DNA of 64,000 nt from WSXY01 sp038325105 (GTDB taxonomy: Bacteria > Actinomycetota > Coriobacteriia > Anaerosomatales > Anaerosomataceae). Position numbers and translations under genes: made by a program. The notes beneath the pieces are model-generated. The model saw only the letters and a list, made by a program, of their open reading frames with translations. It had not been told where the DNA came from and did not search any database. Below are positions 1 to 8,767 of this stretch, piece after piece. The stretch covers positions 12,907-76,906 of the forward strand of contig JBBQIR010000001.1 of the NCBI GenBank assembly GCA_038325105.1. Reading direction: 5' to 3'. The stretch's first letter is position 1, and each line of letters opens with the position of its first letter.

Positions 1-65
1 CGCATGACGATGCACCCCATGACGAGCACGTGCTCGACTTCCCCGAGGTCGGGAAGTTGGTCTAG
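1..65 (+). CDS. C-terminal end of an unidentified protein (partial)
   Basis: An open frame enters from the left edge, reads 20 residues ending FPEVGKLV and stops at TAG 63-65. It is rich in His, Asp and Glu. It converges on the methyltransferase gene on the other strand, and the two stop codons overlap within CTAG. The piece is too short to identify a family, and it may be a chance open frame. Confidence 0.35.
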   Translation, partial: HDDAPHDEHVLDFPEVGKLV

Positions 66-1366
66 TCAGAGTCCTCGCGAAGAAGCGTTGTCACGCATTC
101 CACGTGATAGGTGTGCGGGAAGAGATCGACCGGTGTGACCCCGGCATTCCGATAACCGGCGTCGCGCAGCAGCCGGACATCGCGTGCGAGTGTGGTCGGG
201 TCGCATGAAACATAGACGATCCGCTCGGGACGGGCCTCGATAAGGGCTCGTCCCGCTTCGTTTGAGAGGCCTGCTCGCGGCGGGTCGATGACGATCGTGT
301 CTACGCCTTCAAGATCCGCGAGCTCGCGTGCGGCGTCTCCGGGAATCACCTCTGCCGTGAGCCGGGCGTCGTCGAGATTTCGTCGCAAGTCGCTCAGTGC
401 GTGTGCCGATGACTCCACGGCGATGACTTGACCGGCGGCTGCTGCCAGCGGGAGCGTGAATGTTCCGACACCGGAGTACAGATCAGCTACCGTGCTCGTG
501 GAGTCGACCGCCGCGGCGGCCACCGTGAGGGACTGAAGAATCTCGGCCGCACGTGTGTTGACCTGGAAGAATGACGGTGCTGACACGACGTAGCGGTAGT
601 CTCCCAGCCGCTCCCTCCAGGCACCCGGTCCCGCCAGAACCTCGACCTTACTGATACGGCGCGCGTCCTTCTCGCCTTTGGCGATGACACGGGTAACCGT
701 CTTGGCGCCGACCGCATCGGCGATGATCTTCGCCGCAAGTGAGCGAGGGAAGGATCCGGGGGCAGTCCAGATGTCGACTTCGATCTCTCCGTTGCGCGCG
801 ACACGCACAGCGACGCGCTCAGGTACCGCATCTGCTCGCGATCCGAGGTAGCGTAACGCGCCTGTGAGGGCACGGGGGGCGCGACGCGCCACCGTCGGCA
901 GCAGCATGCACTCATCGATCGGGACGACCTCGTTGCTGCCATGGCGCAGAAAGCCGAGTGAAGGACCCTTAGGGGTTTGGGCCACCGAAAGCTCGACTTT
1001 GTTGCGGTATCCATACTGCTCTGGTGAACCCGCAACTGCGGCGACGGTGGGCTCGGTCTCCTTGCCGATGCGCACGAGGGCGTCTTCGACGGCGTGGCGC
1101 TTTGCGACGAGTTGGGCTTCGTAACTCACATGCTGCCACTGGCACCCTCCACACGCGCCGAAGTAGGGGCATGGGGGCTCAACGCGGTCCGGTGATGCTT
1201 CGAGGATGGTTTCGATGCGCGCTTTCATGAACCGGGGATGTTCCTCGGTCAGCACGGCCTCAACAGTGTCGCCCGGACAGGCCCCATCGACGAAGACCAC
1301 GCGCCCGTCCTCGGCAGATGCAACGCCGGCCCCGCCGTATGCTAGGCTCTCTATTGTCAGACGCAT
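62..1366 (-). CDS. rlmD: 23S rRNA (uracil-5-)-methyltransferase, RlmD/RumA family
   Basis: SAM-dependent enzyme that makes 5-methyluridine in rRNA. An N-terminal TRAM-like segment (about 1-60) is followed by the iron-sulfur cysteines C66, C72, C75 and C153. A Rossmann SAM-binding motif reads DLYSGVGTFTLPL, and the catalytic Cys is C388 in SCDPTTLARD. The closing HVE signature of the family is present near the C-terminus. I chose ATG 1364-1366 because GGAGG lies a few bases upstream; a longer frame reaches 1558 without support. The length of 434 aa is normal. A TATGAT hexamer (1397-1402, minus) is a plausible -10. The gene is divergent from pilT. Paralogues modify different uridines, so the exact target is not certain. 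Confidence 0.92.
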   Translation of the reverse strand: MRLTIESLAYGGAGVASAEDGRVVFVDGACPGDTVEAVLTEEHPRFMKARIETILEASPDRVEPPCPYFGACGGCQWQHVSYEAQLVAKRHAVEDALVRIGKETEPTVAAVAGSPEQYGYRNKVELSVAQTPKGPSLGFLRHGSNEVVPIDECMLLPTVARRAPRALTGALRYLGSRADAVPERVAVRVARNGEIEVDIWTAPGSFPRSLAAKIIADAVGAKTVTRVIAKGEKDARRISKVEVLAGPGAWRERLGDYRYVVSAPSFFQVNTRAAEILQSLTVAAAAVDSTSTVADLYSGVGTFTLPLAAAAGQVIAVESSAHALSDLRRNLDDARLTAEVIPGDAARELADLEGVDTIVIDPPRAGLSNEAGRALIEARPERIVYVSCDPTTLARDVRLLRDAGYRNAGVTPVDLFPHTYHVECVTTLLREDSD

Positions 1367-1528
1367 GCGTCCTCCGTCAGTCGTATTCCGGTGTCCATCA
1401 TACGGGACAAAGTCGGACATGGACTGTTGAGTCGGCGCTCTGTGCTGCCGATAGAGTACGAACGCCCACTTGAGGGCATCATCATGGGTGAGCATTAGCA
1501 CCCACGAGTGGGGAGGTCTTCCGGAACA

Positions 1529-3205
1529 GTGGCGGAAATCGGGATTCTCATCGTGCACGACGACGCGGCGTACTTCGAACGCGTCGCCAACGCTTTGCGT
1601 GCTGCTCTTCCCGGCGCGGACGTCTACAACTCCATCTCAGGGCCACGAGCTCTTGGCATAACCAAGCAGCGCAAGCCGCGCGTGATTATCGCAGACGGCG
1701 ACCTTGTCGGCATGGACGGCTACGCGTTCGCACACGAGATCAAGGCGGATCCCGACCTCTCGGGCATACCGGTGATCATCGTTGCCGCATCACCAAGCGA
1801 GGCAACGGCTCTCAAAGCGCGCCAGTCCGGTGCGGCGGCGCATCTCCCGATGAACATCGAGATCGAGACGCTCGTTCAGAAGGTAGCCTCGCTTGCAGCC
1901 GTTCCCGTCAGCGTCGTGCGGGCATCAGCGAGCGCGCCGACACCCGGTGGCCCTGAGTCTTCACCCGTGCAGCCAACCCCCGCAGGCTACGGTGCTCCGC
2001 AAGAGGTTCCTGCTGGCTATCAGGTGCCTGCGGCGGCACCGGCTGTGGATGTCACCCCGCAGGCCGATGAGTTCGTGATCAGCGCGAAACCAGCACCGAT
2101 GCCTCAGGTCACGACGGCTGACTCTGACAGGAGCGACGCGCCCCATATCGACGATCTGCTTCGGCTGATGATCGACAGGGGAGGCTCAGACCTGCATATC
2201 GCCGTGGGAAGCCCTCCCGGCATTCGCCAACGCGGTGAGCTGATGCCTATCGAGGGCGGTCGGATACTGACCCAGCGAGACACGCAGGCCATGATTTTAA
2301 GCCTGCTGTCAGAAGAGCAGCGCCGCCGTTTTGAAACCGAGCTTGAACTCGACTTCGCGTACAGCATTCCGGGGCTGTCGCGGTTCCGCGCAAACGTCTT
2401 CCAGCAGCGCAACTCGATGGGTGCGGTCTTCCGTGTCATCCCGCTTAAGATCCCGACGCTTGAGGAACTTGGTCTTCCAAAAGTCGCTCGTTTCCTTGCC
2501 GAACGGCCAAGAGGGCTTGTGCTCGTGACCGGTCCGACCGGTTCGGGAAAATCCACGACGCTGGCCGCGATGATCAACCATGTCAACTCGACCCGTTCGT
2601 TGCACATCATGACCATGGAGGACCCGATCGAGTTCATGCACAAGAACAAGATGTGCTACGTGAACCAGAGAGAGGTTGGCGAGGATACGCATTCGTTCGC
2701 TTCCGCGCTCAAGCGGGTGCTGCGGCAGGATCCCGACGTCATCCTCGTTGGCGAGATGCGTGACCTGGAGACGATATCTGCGGCGATTACTGCAGCAGAG
2801 ACTGGCCACCTCGTTTTTGCCACGCTGCACACCACAGGCGGTCCCGCGACGGTCGACCGTATCATCGACGTCTTCCCGCCTCACCAGCAGCAGCAGGTGC
2901 GGATGCAGCTCTCAGGCTCGCTCGAGGGCGTCATGTCGCAAGTGCTGCTCAGATCCACCGACGGCAAGAGCCGTGTCATGGCGATGGAGATCATGCTCGG
3001 CGTTCCGGCCATTAGTAACCTCATACGTGAGGGCAAGACGCACCAGATGGCCACGATTATCCAGGGTGGCGCGTCTCTCGGCATGCAGACGCTCGACCAG
3101 CACCTCAAGGTGCTGTGTCAGGCGGGGCGCATCACATTTGAGGAAGCCATCGGCAAGGCCCAGGAGCCGCGAGAACTCTCCCAGATGCTTGGGCGAAAGG
3201 TCTAG
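1529..3205 (+). CDS. pilT: PilT-type retraction ATPase with N-terminal receiver-like domain
   Basis: Hexameric ATPase that powers type IV pilus retraction (twitching). Residues 206-558 are a full PilT: Walker A GPTGSGKS at 335, Walker B region DVILVGEMRD at 403, and a C-terminal AISNLIREG motif matching the AIRNLIRE signature. Residues 1-122 look like a response-regulator receiver: acidic pair D11-D12 and a candidate acceptor Asp in IIADGD. The conserved Lys of the usual KP motif is not present (GAAAHLPMN), so it may be a pseudo-receiver. A Pro/Ala/Gly-rich linker (about 123-205) joins the two. GTG 1529 is preferred because GGGAGGT sits 11 bases upstream; GTG 1508 is an alternative. No other pilus genes are in the window. 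Confidence 0.9.
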   Translation: MAEIGILIVHDDAAYFERVANALRAALPGADVYNSISGPRALGITKQRKPRVIIADGDLVGMDGYAFAHEIKADPDLSGIPVIIVAASPSEATALKARQSGAAAHLPMNIEIETLVQKVASLAAVPVSVVRASASAPTPGGPESSPVQPTPAGYGAPQEVPAGYQVPAAAPAVDVTPQADEFVISAKPAPMPQVTTADSDRSDAPHIDDLLRLMIDRGGSDLHIAVGSPPGIRQRGELMPIEGGRILTQRDTQAMILSLLSEEQRRRFETELELDFAYSIPGLSRFRANVFQQRNSMGAVFRVIPLKIPTLEELGLPKVARFLAERPRGLVLVTGPTGSGKSTTLAAMINHVNSTRSLHIMTMEDPIEFMHKNKMCYVNQREVGEDTHSFASALKRVLRQDPDVILVGEMRDLETISAAITAAETGHLVFATLHTTGGPATVDRIIDVFPPHQQQQVRMQLSGSLEGVMSQVLLRSTDGKSRVMAMEIMLGVPAISNLIREGKTHQMATIIQGGASLGMQTLDQHLKVLCQAGRITFEEAIGKAQEPRELSQMLGRKV

Positions 3206-3247
3206 CCTTCTCGGTATGGTCTTTGACGAGCGCGAAAGGGGCGGCGC

Positions 3248-3703
3248 ATGGATACTTCACGTGTTCTTTGGACCGGAAAACGTCAGTTCGTCGGGCGTGA
3301 CGAGGCTGGGCACAGCTTCGTCATGGACGCGCCGGTCGAGAGCCATGGTGAGGATGGCGGCATGCGGCCGCTCCAGGTCTTCTTGTGCGGTCTCGGCGGA
3401 TGCACCGGCATGGATGTGGTGTCGATCCTCGAGAAGAAGCGGCAGGATATCCGCGGCCTCGAGGTGCGAGTCGACGGCGAACAACGCGCGGACGACTACC
3501 CGAAGATCTATACGAAAGTGAACATCCATTTCACGGTTACCGGTTACGGCGTGTCTCCGGAAGCGGTCGCGCGTGCAATCGATCTTTCCGAGGAGAAGTA
3601 CTGCTCGGTCGGCGGCATGCTCGGCCCCCAGGTCGAGGTCACGACGTCGTACGAGGTCCTCGAGTCTCACGAGCCGGGGCACGCACCCGGACCTCCCCGG
3701 TAA
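3248..3703 (+). CDS. OsmC family protein
   Basis: A 151-aa OsmC/Ohr-fold protein. Family members reduce organic hydroperoxides with two redox cysteines. Both are visible: one in GGCTGMDV (about residue 57) and one in KYCSVGGML (about residue 117). The length is typical. It starts 42 bases after pilT and is followed after 13 bases by a glycosyltransferase, so it may head the OsmC-GT2-PIG-L-BshC-like operon. YhfA-like and Ohr-like members cannot be separated by eye. The link to thiol chemistry in that operon is inference. Confidence 0.88.
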   Translation: MDTSRVLWTGKRQFVGRDEAGHSFVMDAPVESHGEDGGMRPLQVFLCGLGGCTGMDVVSILEKKRQDIRGLEVRVDGEQRADDYPKIYTKVNIHFTVTGYGVSPEAVARAIDLSEEKYCSVGGMLGPQVEVTTSYEVLESHEPGHAPGPPR

Positions 3704-3716
3704 GGGCGTCTGCAAC

Positions 3717-4412
3717 GTGCCCGATGCGGTCGTTTTACCGGTCTATAACGAAGCGAGTACCGTCGCGGCCGTGCTTGATGCGGTGCGTGCCATGTTTGAT
3801 GGCGTCATCATCGTCGTCGACGATGGCTCTACCGACGGCACGAAGCAGATTCTCGGCACGAGGAGCGACATCGTAAGCATATGCCACCTGCAGAACCGCG
3901 GTTACGGGCGTTCTCTTGTGGACGGCTTCGAGATGGCAGTCGCGGTCGGGGCGACCCGCGTCGTGACGATGGACTGCGACGGCCAGCACGAGCCCATGCA
4001 CATCCCGGCGTTCCTTGAGGCGCTCGTTGACGCGGACATCGTGTCCGGCAGCAGGTACCTCGGCGGCACCGATGCCATCGGTGAGGTGCCGCCCGACCGG
4101 CGGGCCGTCAACGGACGCGTGTCTGCGCTCATCAATTCGGTCACCGGCTGGGGTATCACTGACGCGTTCTGTGGGTTCAAGGCGTACCGGGTCGAGGCGC
4201 TCAAGCGACTCCACCTCGAGGTTCCCGGCTACGCGATGCCTCTCGAGCTGTGGGCGCACGCGTGGAAGGCCGACCTGCGCGTGAAAGAACTGCCGGTCGA
4301 GCGCATATACTTCGATGGAGACCGCTCGTTCGGCGAGGATCTCGACGATCCGGACAAGCGGCTCGGCTACTACGTTCGCGTGTGGAACCAGGCGCTTTCC
4401 GAGGAGGACTGA
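3717..4412 (+). CDS. Family 2 glycosyltransferase (polyprenyl-phosphate glycosyltransferase type)
   Basis: GT-A fold sugar transferase of 231 aa. It opens with AVVLPVYNEAS, followed by VVDDGSTDGT for nucleotide-sugar binding and MDCDGQHEP carrying the metal-binding DxD-like acid residues. Then come GSRYLGG and the FCGFKAY region seen in dolichol-phosphate-mannose-synthase-like enzymes. There is no membrane segment, so it is probably cytosolic or peripheral. GTG 3717 is chosen because TAAGGG lies about 10 bases upstream and homology begins there; the longer frame from 3573 reads through osmC in another frame. The TGA overlaps the ATG of the next gene. Donor and acceptor are unknown. Confidence 0.85.
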   Translation: MPDAVVLPVYNEASTVAAVLDAVRAMFDGVIIVVDDGSTDGTKQILGTRSDIVSICHLQNRGYGRSLVDGFEMAVAVGATRVVTMDCDGQHEPMHIPAFLEALVDADIVSGSRYLGGTDAIGEVPPDRRAVNGRVSALINSVTGWGITDAFCGFKAYRVEALKRLHLEVPGYAMPLELWAHAWKADLRVKELPVERIYFDGDRSFGEDLDDPDKRLGYYVRVWNQALSEED

Positions 4413-5095
4413 TGGTCGACGTACTCTGCGTCGGGGCACATCCCGATGATGTCGAGATCGGCATGGGCGCGACCGTAGCCGGAATGGTGCGCCAGGGCAT
4501 GCGTGTGGCGATCGTCGACCTTACGAACGGCGAGCCCACCCCGCACGGCACTCCCGAGACCCGCGCAGCCGAGTCGCTCGCTGCGGCGGGGGTACTCGGG
4601 GTCGAACGGCGGACCCTCACGATGCCCAACCGCTACCTCTTTGACACTGTCGAAGCACGCACCGAACTTGCGGAAGTGCTGCGGGAACTGCGACCCCGGC
4701 TCGTGTTCGCACCGTACCCGACCGACGCGCACCCTGACCACATCGCGGCATCGGCGATCACCGTGGCTGCCCGCTTCTACGCGAAGTTCACGAAGACCGA
4801 CATGACGGGCGAGCCGCACTATCCGGCGCGCGTTTTCCACTACGTCGCGGTTCACCTTGCGCTGCAGGTCAAGCCGTCGTTCGTCGTTGCTGCGACCGAG
4901 GAAGACCTCGCGTGCAAGCTGGAGTCCCTCGGCGCGTATCGTTCGCAGTTCGCAGCCAACGAGCGCAATGCCTCAGTCATCGGCACGATGGAGCTCCGCG
5001 CACGGTATTGGGGCGGCCTGGTCGGCGCGCCGGCGGGGGAGCCGTTCTTCTCGGCCGAGGAGATCGGCGTGCGTTCCGTGGGCGATCTGGTGTGA
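4412..5095 (+). CDS. PIG-L/LmbE family de-N-acetylase (BshB/MshB-like)
   Basis: Zinc-dependent deacetylase of 227 aa. Family members remove acetyl from N-acetylglucosaminyl compounds, including the bacillithiol (BshB) and mycothiol (MshB) precursors. The metal motif AHPDDVEIG is at the N-terminus, and the second ligand motif HPDH lies about residues 109-112. GAYRSQF near the C-terminus is also typical of BshB-like members. The ATG overlaps the upstream stop (TGATG), so translation is coupled to the glycosyltransferase. The next gene is a distant BshC-like protein, which favours a thiol-glycoside role. Deacetylation of another glycolipid or secondary metabolite is possible. Confidence 0.87.
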   Translation: MVDVLCVGAHPDDVEIGMGATVAGMVRQGMRVAIVDLTNGEPTPHGTPETRAAESLAAAGVLGVERRTLTMPNRYLFDTVEARTELAEVLRELRPRLVFAPYPTDAHPDHIAASAITVAARFYAKFTKTDMTGEPHYPARVFHYVAVHLALQVKPSFVVAATEEDLACKLESLGAYRSQFAANERNASVIGTMELRARYWGGLVGAPAGEPFFSAEEIGVRSVGDLV

Positions 5096-5102
5096 TGGTC
5101 CG

Positions 5103-6668
5103 ATGAGAGTACGCAAACCCACACCGACCGGTCACGGCGAGGTGCTCGCTGATCCGGCGTATCCGACGTGGGCGATCCTCGTCGCAAACAATGCCGCACT
5201 GGCGAAGACCTGGGACGTGAACGTCGCCGGGGTGCCGCTCCAGCAACTACGTCGCGAGGCGCGACGCGAAGCGACAGCGACCGCAGCGGCGTTTTCGCGC
5301 GCGCTCGGTGTGCCGGTCGATGATGCTCCGGTCGACCCGCCGTTGCTTGTCATGACGGGCCACCAGCCCGAGCTCTATCATCCCGGCATCTGGGTGAAGG
5401 ACTTCTTGCTCCAGCGCCTTGCCGAGGAGACCGGCGCCACTGCCATCGACGTCATGGTCGACTCGGACGGCTTCGACATCGTCGAGATGCGAATGCCGTG
5501 CTTCCGGCCCGAAGCGACGCGTTGTACGTCCGTGCTCTCGGTTGCCGGCCCCGACGGCTGTTTCGCGGGAACACCGGTTCCCACACCGAAGGAGTGTGTT
5601 GCATTTCGTGATGCGGGGCTCGACGCGCTGTCGACACTGCCTGCCCCTGCGCTGCTGCGCCACTTTGCGGTCTTCGCCGGGTCACTCATGGAGGCGGCCG
5701 AGGATGCCGCAAACCTTGCCGAGACGATTACCATCGCGCGCAGGCGGTACGAGGCGTCGGCCGGAACGACGTACCTGGAGTTGCCGCTCACACACCAGGT
5801 GAGCACAGGAGCCTTCCTGCGGTTCGTGACGCACATCGCGCTGAACGCGAGCGCCTTCTCGGATGCATACAACGCGGAACTCGACACCTTCCGGGCACGC
5901 ACGTCGACCCGTTCGACCGCACAGCCATTCCCGAACCTGCGCCTCCAGGGCGACCTCGTGGAACTCCCGTTCTGGTGGCTTGAGAACGGGAGGCGCCGGT
6001 CTCTTTGGGCGCGCACCGGCGTCCCCGCGCTTGTTGTGGATGACGCTGTGGTCATCGAACTCGCCATCGATGCGGAGCAGGCGTTCTCTGCCATGCAGGC
6101 CGCAGCGCCGTCGATCGCACCGAAGGCGCTTGCGCTCACGACGTTCGAGCGCGTGTTCGTCGCGGACCTGTTCATCCACGGCGTCGGTGGTGGTCGCTAC
6201 GACGAGGTCACCGACGGCGTCATACGAACGTTTTTCGGCATCGAACCGCCCCGGTATGTGGTTGCGTCGATGACGCTCCTGTTGCCTCTCGGCGGGCACG
6301 CGGTCACCGAGGAGGAGGTCGCGGCTGCAGAGCAGCGGCTGAACCGCCTGCGCCACAATCCCGACCAGCTTCTCGGCGAGATCGAATTCGACACCTCATC
6401 GGAGCGCGAACTGGCGACGTCGCTCTCGGAAGAGAAGTGTGGGCTCGTCGTGGCAATCGGCGAATCGAACGCCGACAAGAAAGCCATCGGCGCGAGAATC
6501 CGCGAGGTGAACACCGAGCTCGCTCGACTCATGGAGCCGCTCGTGGCCGAGACCGCAGTCGAGCTGGAACGACTCAAATCGCAGCGGGACGCCGGTGAAG
6601 TGCTCGCCGATCGTACGTACGCGTTCTGTCTCTGGGATCCGCGTGAGGTTGCCGACAAAGTTCGCTAG
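5103..6668 (+). CDS. Uncharacterised protein, possible distant BshC-like ligase
   Basis: Conserved-looking 521-aa protein whose family I cannot assign firmly. TGHQPELYHPGIWVKDF near residue 85 resembles the BshC opening (TGQQ...GPLYTIYK), where cysteine is thought to be added to a glucosaminyl-malate. FIHGVGGGRYDEVTD (357-371) sits where BshC has its GG..E.AY segment. The C-terminal third is helical with a possible coiled coil (about 400-500), also as in BshC. It starts 8 bases after the deacetylase stop and ends the operon. The neighbour and the weak motif match suggest a thiol-conjugating enzyme. No experimental counterpart is known to me. Confidence 0.55.
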   Translation: MRVRKPTPTGHGEVLADPAYPTWAILVANNAALAKTWDVNVAGVPLQQLRREARREATATAAAFSRALGVPVDDAPVDPPLLVMTGHQPELYHPGIWVKDFLLQRLAEETGATAIDVMVDSDGFDIVEMRMPCFRPEATRCTSVLSVAGPDGCFAGTPVPTPKECVAFRDAGLDALSTLPAPALLRHFAVFAGSLMEAAEDAANLAETITIARRRYEASAGTTYLELPLTHQVSTGAFLRFVTHIALNASAFSDAYNAELDTFRARTSTRSTAQPFPNLRLQGDLVELPFWWLENGRRRSLWARTGVPALVVDDAVVIELAIDAEQAFSAMQAAAPSIAPKALALTTFERVFVADLFIHGVGGGRYDEVTDGVIRTFFGIEPPRYVVASMTLLLPLGGHAVTEEEVAAAEQRLNRLRHNPDQLLGEIEFDTSSERELATSLSEEKCGLVVAIGESNADKKAIGARIREVNTELARLMEPLVAETAVELERLKSQRDAGEVLADRTYAFCLWDPREVADKVR

Positions 6669-6762
6669 AACCGAGGAGTGACTTCCCGACTTCCGGTGTA
6701 TCATGATGCGAATCCGAACGGCGGCCCTGATGCCGCGAAGACGAATCGAAAGGACTGAGAGC

Positions 6763-6939
6763 ATGGGGAAGCCCGTTGTCGATCCTAATCTCTGCACCGC
6801 CTGCGGCATCTGTGTCGACGAGTGCCCGACGAGCGCTCTGGACCTTGAGGACGTGGCCGTTCTCGCTCGTCCCGATGACTGCACCGAGTGCGGCACCTGC
6901 CAGGATGTCTGCCCCAACGAAGCCATCGTGCTTCCGTAG
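6763..6939 (+). CDS. 2[4Fe-4S] ferredoxin
   Basis: Soluble 58-aa electron carrier. It has two classic cluster motifs, CTACGICVDECP and CTECGTCQDVCP, each giving four cysteines, so it should hold two low-potential [4Fe-4S] clusters. Such ferredoxins are the partners of Rnf and of oxidoreductases in anaerobes; Rnf is encoded 11 kb downstream. ATG 6763 is preferred over 6703 because AAGGA lies about 8 bases upstream and the ferredoxin fold starts there. A perfect hairpin follows the stop codon, so it is probably transcribed alone or as the last gene of its unit. Confidence 0.95.
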   Translation: MGKPVVDPNLCTACGICVDECPTSALDLEDVAVLARPDDCTECGTCQDVCPNEAIVLP

Positions 6940-6956
6940 TCGCGACGCTGGTGGTA

Positions 6957-6993
6957 GCACGAAGGGCCGGGCGATTCGCCCGGCCCTTCGTGC
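6957..6993. terminator. Perfect 17-bp hairpin, bidirectional terminator
   Basis: Stem 6957-6973 pairs perfectly with 6977-6993 around a 3-base ATT loop. It lies between the convergent ferredoxin and plsY genes. There is no long T run, but the strength and position argue for termination on both strands. Confidence 0.8.
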
Positions 6994-7001
6994 GTTCGGG
7001 G

Positions 7002-7712
7002 TCAGCCTCTGGGCCCCTGGCGGTCGTTGATGTAGAGCCGGGGTTCTTTGCCGTGCAGCATGCCGACGAAGCGCTTGTGGTGCGCCGCATACACGAGGAC
7101 TCCCATGAAGAGCACGAAGGGCCAGTCGGGCGAGCGCAGCACGAGAGCGCTGACCGGTAGGGTGACTGCCGCAGCGACCTGGCCGGCCATCATGTAGCGG
7201 GTGACGGCAATCATGAGAAGTCCGACAGCGACAACCGCCAGGCAGAGCCGCCAGTCGTATGCCAGCAGCGCTCCGCCACCTGTGGCCAGGCCCTTTCCGG
7301 TGCGCACGAAGCGGTGCTTCTTGATCGCCATCCACAGTGAGTAGTTGTGCCCGAGTACCGAACCGGCGACTGCAAGCATCGCGAGGTACCCGAGAAACAC
7401 GGAGTCGCCCGCGCTCAGTGTCCCGCCAAGGAGAAACCCGTTCGGGAGCAGCACCCACCCGGGAAGCCTGAAGAGCGCGGTTTTTGCAGCGGCGACCGGC
7501 ACCATGCCCTTGAACGCGTCAGCGAGCATGGCAACCACGAACCACGTCCACGATCCGGTCGTACGGCGAACATTCATCGCGCCGACGTTGCCCGTGCCGT
7601 GAGCCGTGATGTCCTCCCCAGTCACCGCGCGCACGATCGTGTAGGCGAACGGGATGCTCCCCACCAGGTAAGAGGCGAGGAAGACGCCGACGCAGATCAG
7701 AGGCTGCGACAT
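7002..7712 (-). CDS. plsY: Glycerol-3-phosphate acyltransferase PlsY
   Basis: Integral membrane enzyme that transfers the acyl group from acyl-phosphate to glycerol-3-phosphate, the first step of phospholipid synthesis. Family motifs are present: GSIPFAY near the N-terminus, GTGNVGAMNV (substrate motif), GHNYSLW, and GKGLATGGGAL. There are several hydrophobic spans. The 236-aa length is slightly longer than usual because of an inserted segment between the GTGN and GHN motifs. Start 7712 is chosen for the upstream GAGGTCC and because it lies just after the lipid-kinase stop (7715-7717). It forms an operon with the lipid kinase, which fits phospholipid metabolism. Confidence 0.93.
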   Translation of the reverse strand: MSQPLICVGVFLASYLVGSIPFAYTIVRAVTGEDITAHGTGNVGAMNVRRTTGSWTWFVVAMLADAFKGMVPVAAAKTALFRLPGWVLLPNGFLLGGTLSAGDSVFLGYLAMLAVAGSVLGHNYSLWMAIKKHRFVRTGKGLATGGGALLAYDWRLCLAVVAVGLLMIAVTRYMMAGQVAAAVTLPVSALVLRSPDWPFVLFMGVLVYAAHHKRFVGMLHGKEPRLYINDRQGPRG

Positions 7713-7714
7713 TG

Positions 7715-8617
7715 TCAGGACCTCGGGACGATGCACTCGATCGCGCCGGGGAGAATCGAGATCTCGTACCGCTTCTCGAGGAGCACTTCGCCGTCGATCT
7801 GCGCAGGAAGGGGAGTGTCACACTCGATAGTGATGGAGCGGTGACGCGACATGTGGACAGGGCGCATCTTCGTGTGCTTTCCGGCGATGACAAACGGAAG
7901 CCGGACGAGTGCCTCGGGAAGCTTCAGCGGATCGATCATGCAGACGTCGAACACGCCGTCGTCCGGAATCGCATCCGGGGTGATGAAGAACCCGCCACCG
8001 TACGTCTGGCCGATGGTCGCGGCCACGATGAGCGTATCGAACAGAGCCGTCGGCTCGCCGTCGAACGTGATTCGCATCGGGAAGCTGTCCAGGTCCTTGA
8101 AGAGTACGTGGAGGAGTGCCGTGAGGTAGAGCCAGAGCCCGTCACGCTTCTTCGTGACTTTGTACTCGACTGCCTTGGCAGTCACTTTGGCATCGAGCCC
8201 TGCGGCGAAGCTGTTGTTGAAGTACGCGCCGTTGCAGAGGCCGACGTCGAACCGGCGGCGCGATCCGGCGGCAAGTTCGAGCGACGCCTGAGAAAGATCA
8301 GCCGAGATACCGAGCGTACGGCGGGTGTCGTTCCCTGAGCCCGTCGGGAGCAGGCCGAGCGCGGGACGCTTCTCGGCAGGGATGCTCATCAGTCCGTTCA
8401 GTACCTCGTGAGCGGTGCCGTCCCCGCCAACTGCGACGACGACGTCGTAGTCCGTAGCAGCGGCAGCGAGGAGCCGGGCGTGCCCCGGACCCTCGGTATG
8501 CACGCTGTCATGCTCGATCGTGGACGCGAGGAGTATCTCGATGACCGGGATGAGCTCGGCTGTCTTTCCGTGCCGGGCTTCGGGGTTGATGATCACGAGC
8601 GTCCGCCCGAATGACAT
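7715..8617 (-). CDS. YegS/DgkB-type lipid (diacylglycerol) kinase
   Basis: Cytosolic or peripheral kinase of 300 aa with the diacylglycerol-kinase catalytic fold. The nucleotide-binding motif GGDGT is at 64-68, followed by EVLNGL, and the second motif PTGSGND is at 91-97. C-terminal beta-rich residues include FDVCMIDPLKLPE, as in YegS/BmrU proteins. GAGGAGG is placed well before ATG 8617. It is immediately upstream of plsY, so recycling of diacylglycerol into phosphatidate is likely. A sphingoid or other lipid substrate cannot be ruled out. Confidence 0.88.
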   Translation of the reverse strand: MSFGRTLVIINPEARHGKTAELIPVIEILLASTIEHDSVHTEGPGHARLLAAAATDYDVVVAVGGDGTAHEVLNGLMSIPAEKRPALGLLPTGSGNDTRRTLGISADLSQASLELAAGSRRRFDVGLCNGAYFNNSFAAGLDAKVTAKAVEYKVTKKRDGLWLYLTALLHVLFKDLDSFPMRITFDGEPTALFDTLIVAATIGQTYGGGFFITPDAIPDDGVFDVCMIDPLKLPEALVRLPFVIAGKHTKMRPVHMSRHRSITIECDTPLPAQIDGEVLLEKRYEISILPGAIECIVPRS

Positions 8618-8708
8618 ACGTCCTCCTCGCTTCGCAGGTTCGACGCCACACGGCGAACCGCAGCGTGACTGGCGCCTGGAGGCTTCAGGATAGCTGCTGG
8701 CGGCCGGG

Positions 8709-8738
8709 TTGGAAACGCCCTCGCGATTATGCTACTGT
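8709..8738 (+). promoter_or_regulatory. Promoter of tRNA-Arg
   Basis: A -35-like TTGGAA (8709-8714), an 18-base spacer and TACTGT (8733-8738) preceded by TGC (extended -10). The expected start, about 8745, is some 23 bases before the mature tRNA end. Confidence 0.55.
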
Positions 8739-8767
8739 TCTCGGGCGGCTCACCGGAGCCGGCTTAC

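Noticed and set aside
2676..3521. A 281-residue plus-strand frame across the pilT end and osmC
   Set aside because: Out of frame with two clear genes; Ser/Arg-rich composition typical of a frame-shifted GC-rich gene.
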